64,000 bases of DNA from Pararhizobium sp. YC-54 (GTDB lineage: Bacteria > Pseudomonadota > Alphaproteobacteria > Rhizobiales > Rhizobiaceae), in contig NZ_JAOYTH010000003.1 in NCBI RefSeq assembly GCF_025847205.1, positions 372,001-436,000 on the forward strand, written 5' to 3'. The translations under genes were made by a program, and so were the position numbers. The notes beneath the pieces were generated by a model, which saw only the letters and a list, made by a program, of their open reading frames with translations, was not told the origin of the DNA and searched no databases. This document shows positions 61,472-64,000 of this stretch, piece after piece (position 1 is the stretch's first letter; each line of letters starts with the position of its first letter).

Positions 61472-62563
61472 TCATCGGTTGTCGATGATCGCCGTCAACT
61501 TCGGCATGGCGACATCCGGGCTCCAGGCTCTGAAATCGGCGAGCCGCCGGGTGATTTTTTCAGCGTGATGATTGGCGATATCGCGAATGCGGTGGTCCAG
61601 AAACGGATTGCCGAACCGGTCGAGCGTCAGCGCCACGTAACTGGCGGCTTCGCTACCCAGGTTTCTTGCGGCAAAGCCCGGAAGGACCTCGGTTTCATAG
61701 ATATCCATCAGCTTTGCGAGAATGTCGCGATCTTTCAGGATGGCTTTGACGGTTTCGTCGTGCTGCCGCCCGGCTTTCAGCCAGAGATCGGCAAGCACAG
61801 TGTGACCGAGATTGAGGATATGCAGCTTGAGTTTCTCATAAGGGGAGAGATCATCGACCAGCAGAATGGAGGGATGGGTGCAGGGAGGTTTTAGCCCGGG
61901 TTGCGCCTCGATCGCCCACAGCGCATAGGGTTCAGCCACCGCTCCGGCCGGTTGCAGCGGCTCGGAGACGATCCGGTCCACCAGCGTGTTACCCCAGATG
62001 ACCCGGGTCGACAGCCATTCACCGAAATCCTGGTCGGCGATCCGTTCGGCTTGAAGATCAAGCATGACCTTCTTCAGCGTATCGCCGTTGCGCGCGACGA
62101 GCTCGCAGGGCAGGATCGTCAGGGGCTTGCCGCCAGCGCGGTAGCGTCCGTGCAAAAGGATCAGCAGCTTGCCGGGAAACGAGGCCGGAAATTCCGTCAC
62201 GAGATCGTCAGGGCCGACTGCATAGCCGGTATCGCCGGTGTTGGAGATCAGCACCTCGGCTTCCGTCGCCACGATCCGCTTCACCTCATCCCAGTCGTCC
62301 GCCGTCGATAAGGCGCGCGCGACGCTGGTCACCTGTTGCGCACGATCGATTTCGGCACCCTTCACAAGACCGCGGGTGATGACCGGAAAACCCTCCGGCG
62401 CTGCCAGCGCCGTCAGGCGTCCAGCGCGCTCCGCCGAGCCCGTGGTCTGGACGACGGTGATCCTGCCGATGGCCTCGCCCCGTTCCAGCGCCTCGCTGAC
62501 AAAGAGATCGGCATGGGCCTGCAGGAAACGGCTGGTTCCAAATTGGACGATGGGCGTGATCAT
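61472..62563 (-). CDS. Mannitol-dehydrogenase family oxidoreductase (tagaturonate/fructuronate reductase-like)
   Basis: NAD(H)-dependent polyol/hexuronate oxidoreductase of 363 residues. The N-terminal VQFGTSRFLQAHADLF and the catalytic K-x4-N-x2-H motif in KLKLHILNLGHT (about residue 270) are seen. It is shorter than E. coli UxaB. The ATG at 62563 is taken because the protein then starts MITPIVQFG; the open frame runs 59 residues further without family sequence. It begins 17 bp after the GntR stop, so the pair forms an operon, probably for hexuronate or altronate metabolism. Confidence 0.87.
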   Translation of the reverse strand: MITPIVQFGTSRFLQAHADLFVSEALERGEAIGRITVVQTTGSAERAGRLTALAAPEGFPVITRGLVKGAEIDRAQQVTSVARALSTADDWDEVKRIVATEAEVLISNTGDTGYAVGPDDLVTEFPASFPGKLLILLHGRYRAGGKPLTILPCELVARNGDTLKKVMLDLQAERIADQDFGEWLSTRVIWGNTLVDRIVSEPLQPAGAVAEPYALWAIEAQPGLKPPCTHPSILLVDDLSPYEKLKLHILNLGHTVLADLWLKAGRQHDETVKAILKDRDILAKLMDIYETEVLPGFAARNLGSEAASYVALTLDRFGNPFLDHRIRDIANHHAEKITRRLADFRAWSPDVAMPKLTAIIDNR

Positions 62564-62580
62564 GATGCTTATGAATCCGG

Positions 62581-63459
62581 CTATTGAATGGATTGGAGTA
62601 GGGTTTCGCGCGCCGACCTCAGATGGCGGCGGCAGGCGGCTTCGACGCGTGCTGGATCGCGGGAACGAAGGGCTGCGATGTAATCGAGATGTTCCTCGAG
62701 CGCCCGGGCGTTGCGCTCGCGCGCATTCGTCTTGTTCCACTGGTAGTGATAGTGGAAGACGATGGTGATGATGTCGTAGAAATCGACGATGAACCGGTTG
62801 CTGGACGATGTGTGCACCAGAAGATGGAAGCGCTCGTCGAGTTCGGAGAATTCCTTGTAGCGATTGTCGATATCGGCGAGGATTTCGTGGTGCAGGGCTT
62901 CGATCCGGTCAAGCTCGCTCCAGGCTGGATGATCAGGGGCAAGGGCTGCAAAGCTTGCGGCCGAGCGCAACTCGAACATTTCACGCACTTCCGTCAGCTC
63001 CAGTGCAAACTCGCGGGTAAAACCCTTGAGAATCCAGTGGCTGTTCGGCCGTTTCTCGATCAGGCCGAACCGGCTGAACCGGATCAGGAATTCGCGCACG
63101 CTGGTCGTGCCGGTGCCGATGTCGCGGGCCAGCTCCAGCTCGTTGATCTGCATGCCGGGCTCGGCACCGCCGGCCAGAATCCGGCGCATGAAGCTGCGCT
63201 CGATAATGTCGGACAGCGAATCGGTTTCTTCCGGCGGGTAATAGTCTTCCGGCTTCGGCTGGCGCAAAACCACCTTTGTCCGCTTGTCCCAGGCAAGCAG
63301 CTGCAGCTCTTCCATGCGTGTCAGGATGGCGCGGATGGTGGTGCGGCTGACGCCAAGCGTCGTACCAAGCTCCGGCTCCGAAGGCAGGCACGAGGTTTCC
63401 GCAAGCAGCTTGAGGCAGCGGTTGAAGGCGTCCTTGAAGACGGTATTCTGTTTCGCCAT
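62581..63459 (-). CDS. GntR (FCD) regulator with two winged-helix domains
   Basis: A 292-residue regulator. A first winged helix (about 9-66, with SEPELGTTLGVSRTTIRAI) is followed by a second (about 84-146, with MQINELELARDIGTGTTSVRE), then the helical FCD effector domain (about 149-285). FCD members usually have one winged helix, so this is unusual. It is divergent from the uxaA-like gene and upstream of the hexuronate oxidoreductase, probably their regulator. Effector likely a sugar acid; inferred. Confidence 0.88.
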   Translation of the reverse strand: MAKQNTVFKDAFNRCLKLLAETSCLPSEPELGTTLGVSRTTIRAILTRMEELQLLAWDKRTKVVLRQPKPEDYYPPEETDSLSDIIERSFMRRILAGGAEPGMQINELELARDIGTGTTSVREFLIRFSRFGLIEKRPNSHWILKGFTREFALELTEVREMFELRSAASFAALAPDHPAWSELDRIEALHHEILADIDNRYKEFSELDERFHLLVHTSSSNRFIVDFYDIITIVFHYHYQWNKTNARERNARALEEHLDYIAALRSRDPARVEAACRRHLRSARETLLQSIQ

Positions 63460-63644
63460 GATGTGACCGACCGGATGAGGGTTTCTATGGGCCCGACGAA
63501 CGGGCAGGGTTTTGCCGGTGCTCTATCCGGTCCACCCGATCTTGTCTCTGGCTTTGCTTTGCAGTTCCATGGTTGTTTTATCCCTGATTTCATTTTGGCG
63601 CGGCCGCGGCCTTTTCGCTGCACACCCCAAGCGCATAATACCCA

Positions 63645-63673
63645 TTGACGGCAAACTGTCTATTGTGGATAAA
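63645..63673 (+). promoter_or_regulatory. Candidate promoter of the uxaA-like gene
   Basis: TTGACG (63645-63650), a 17-bp spacer and GATAAA (63668-63673), 58 bp ahead of the GTG start. Seen by eye only. Confidence 0.5.
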
Positions 63674-63678
63674 AGACA
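63657..63678. promoter_or_regulatory. Possible GntR operator overlapping the -10
   Basis: TGTCT and AGACA arms with 12 bases between (22 bp in all) cover the -10 hexamer of the uxaA-like promoter. The divergent regulator is the obvious candidate to bind it. Arms are short, so this is tentative. Confidence 0.35.
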
Positions 63679-63731
63679 AAATGAATGAGAAGAGCTCATT
63701 CGGATAAAAAGCGTCCAGGGAGATTACAAGG

Positions 63732-64000
63732 GTGACCGCACCTTCCTTCATCGTTTTGTCGCCGGACGACAATGTCGCCGTCGCATCGCTCGCTATCGGG
63801 CCTGGCGGTGAGCTACCGGGCGGTGTTCGCGCCGCGGCCAGAATTGAGCCTGGTCACAAGGTGGCGATTCATCCGGTCCATATCGGCGAACCGGTGGTGA
63901 AATACGGCCAGGCGATCGGCCGTGCGACGGCGGAGATCGCTCCGGGCGATCATGTTCATTCGCACAATCTGGCCTTCGATCAGGACCGGCTGTCGATCGG
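63732..64000 (+). CDS. UxaA-like altronate dehydratase, N-terminal part (cut by window end)
   Basis: Starts at GTG 63732 and is open to the end of the window (89 residues). The SAF-domain sequence GHKVAIHPVHIGEPVVKYGQ and the AIGRATAEIAPGDHVHSHN segment match the N-terminus of altronate/galactarate dehydratases (UxaA/GarD). The full enzyme dehydrates altronate to 2-keto-3-deoxygluconate. It is divergent from the GntR gene and fits a hexuronate pathway with the oxidoreductase. The rest lies outside the window. Confidence 0.8.
   Translation, partial: MTAPSFIVLSPDDNVAVASLAIGPGGELPGGVRAAARIEPGHKVAIHPVHIGEPVVKYGQAIGRATAEIAPGDHVHSHNLAFDQDRLSI

Overview
The window is a GC-rich, gene-dense piece of an alphaproteobacterial chromosome, most likely from a Rhizobiaceae member (Rhizobium/Agrobacterium/Ensifer-like; the genus cannot be fixed from sequence reading alone). 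The evidence is the minus-strand block hemE-hemJ-rho-mnmE-mnmG-rsmG-parA-parB, the very large NAD-glutamate dehydrogenase, the DUF1013 protein TrcR, an SDHAF4-like DUF1674 protein, and clustered GANTC (CcrM-type) and parS sites. Almost everything is core chromosome. There is no prophage, insertion sequence, CRISPR array, rRNA or recognisable tRNA.

Layout. 0-12 kb: leuB, a PAP2 phosphatase, an MHS-type MFS carrier with a large extra domain, a three-gene ABC/DUF3299 operon with a His-rich permease loop, an alkaline phosphatase behind a Pho box, asd behind a Thr/Lys-codon leader peptide, and a lytic transglycosylase. 11-15 kb: a divergent TetR/oxidoreductase pair with two operator-like palindromes, a beta-carbonic anhydrase and a pyridoxal kinase. 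15-28 kb: NAD-GDH, a UMF1 carrier, purH, a heparinase-like protein, rsmB-htpX, the SDHAF4-like protein and a secreted nuclease. 28-34 kb: acs and prpE on either side of trcR, then a YggS protein. 34-38.6 kb: leuS-lptE-holA.

38.6-47.5 kb is the partition and origin-proximal operon, transcribed leftward from hemE to parB. 47.5-47.9 kb is an intergenic region that I interpret as the chromosomal origin oriC: it has an AT-rich tract, several DnaA boxes and eight GANTC sites in 266 bp, and it lies between hemE and the PPDK-regulatory protein gene, as in other alphaproteobacteria. Genes on both sides point away from it. Five strong parS-like sites and one weaker one are scattered over 39 kb around parAB/oriC. 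47.9-58 kb runs rightward: ppsR-maf-aroE-coaE-dnaQ, then secB and fxsA (minus), then tim44-like-mltA-smr-xre and gyrB. 58-64 kb is a more variable catabolic segment: nitroreductase, gabD, an HpcH/HpaI aldolase, a hexuronate-type oxidoreductase with its double-winged-helix GntR regulator, and the start of a uxaA-like altronate dehydratase cut off by the window end.

The observations most worth following are the asd leader peptide (9 of its last 11 codons are Thr or Lys), the GANTC-dense putative oriC with its parS sites, the Pho-box-controlled alkaline phosphatase next to a zinc-type ABC/DUF3299 operon with a His-rich permease loop, and the roughly 190-residue domain inserted in an MFS carrier.
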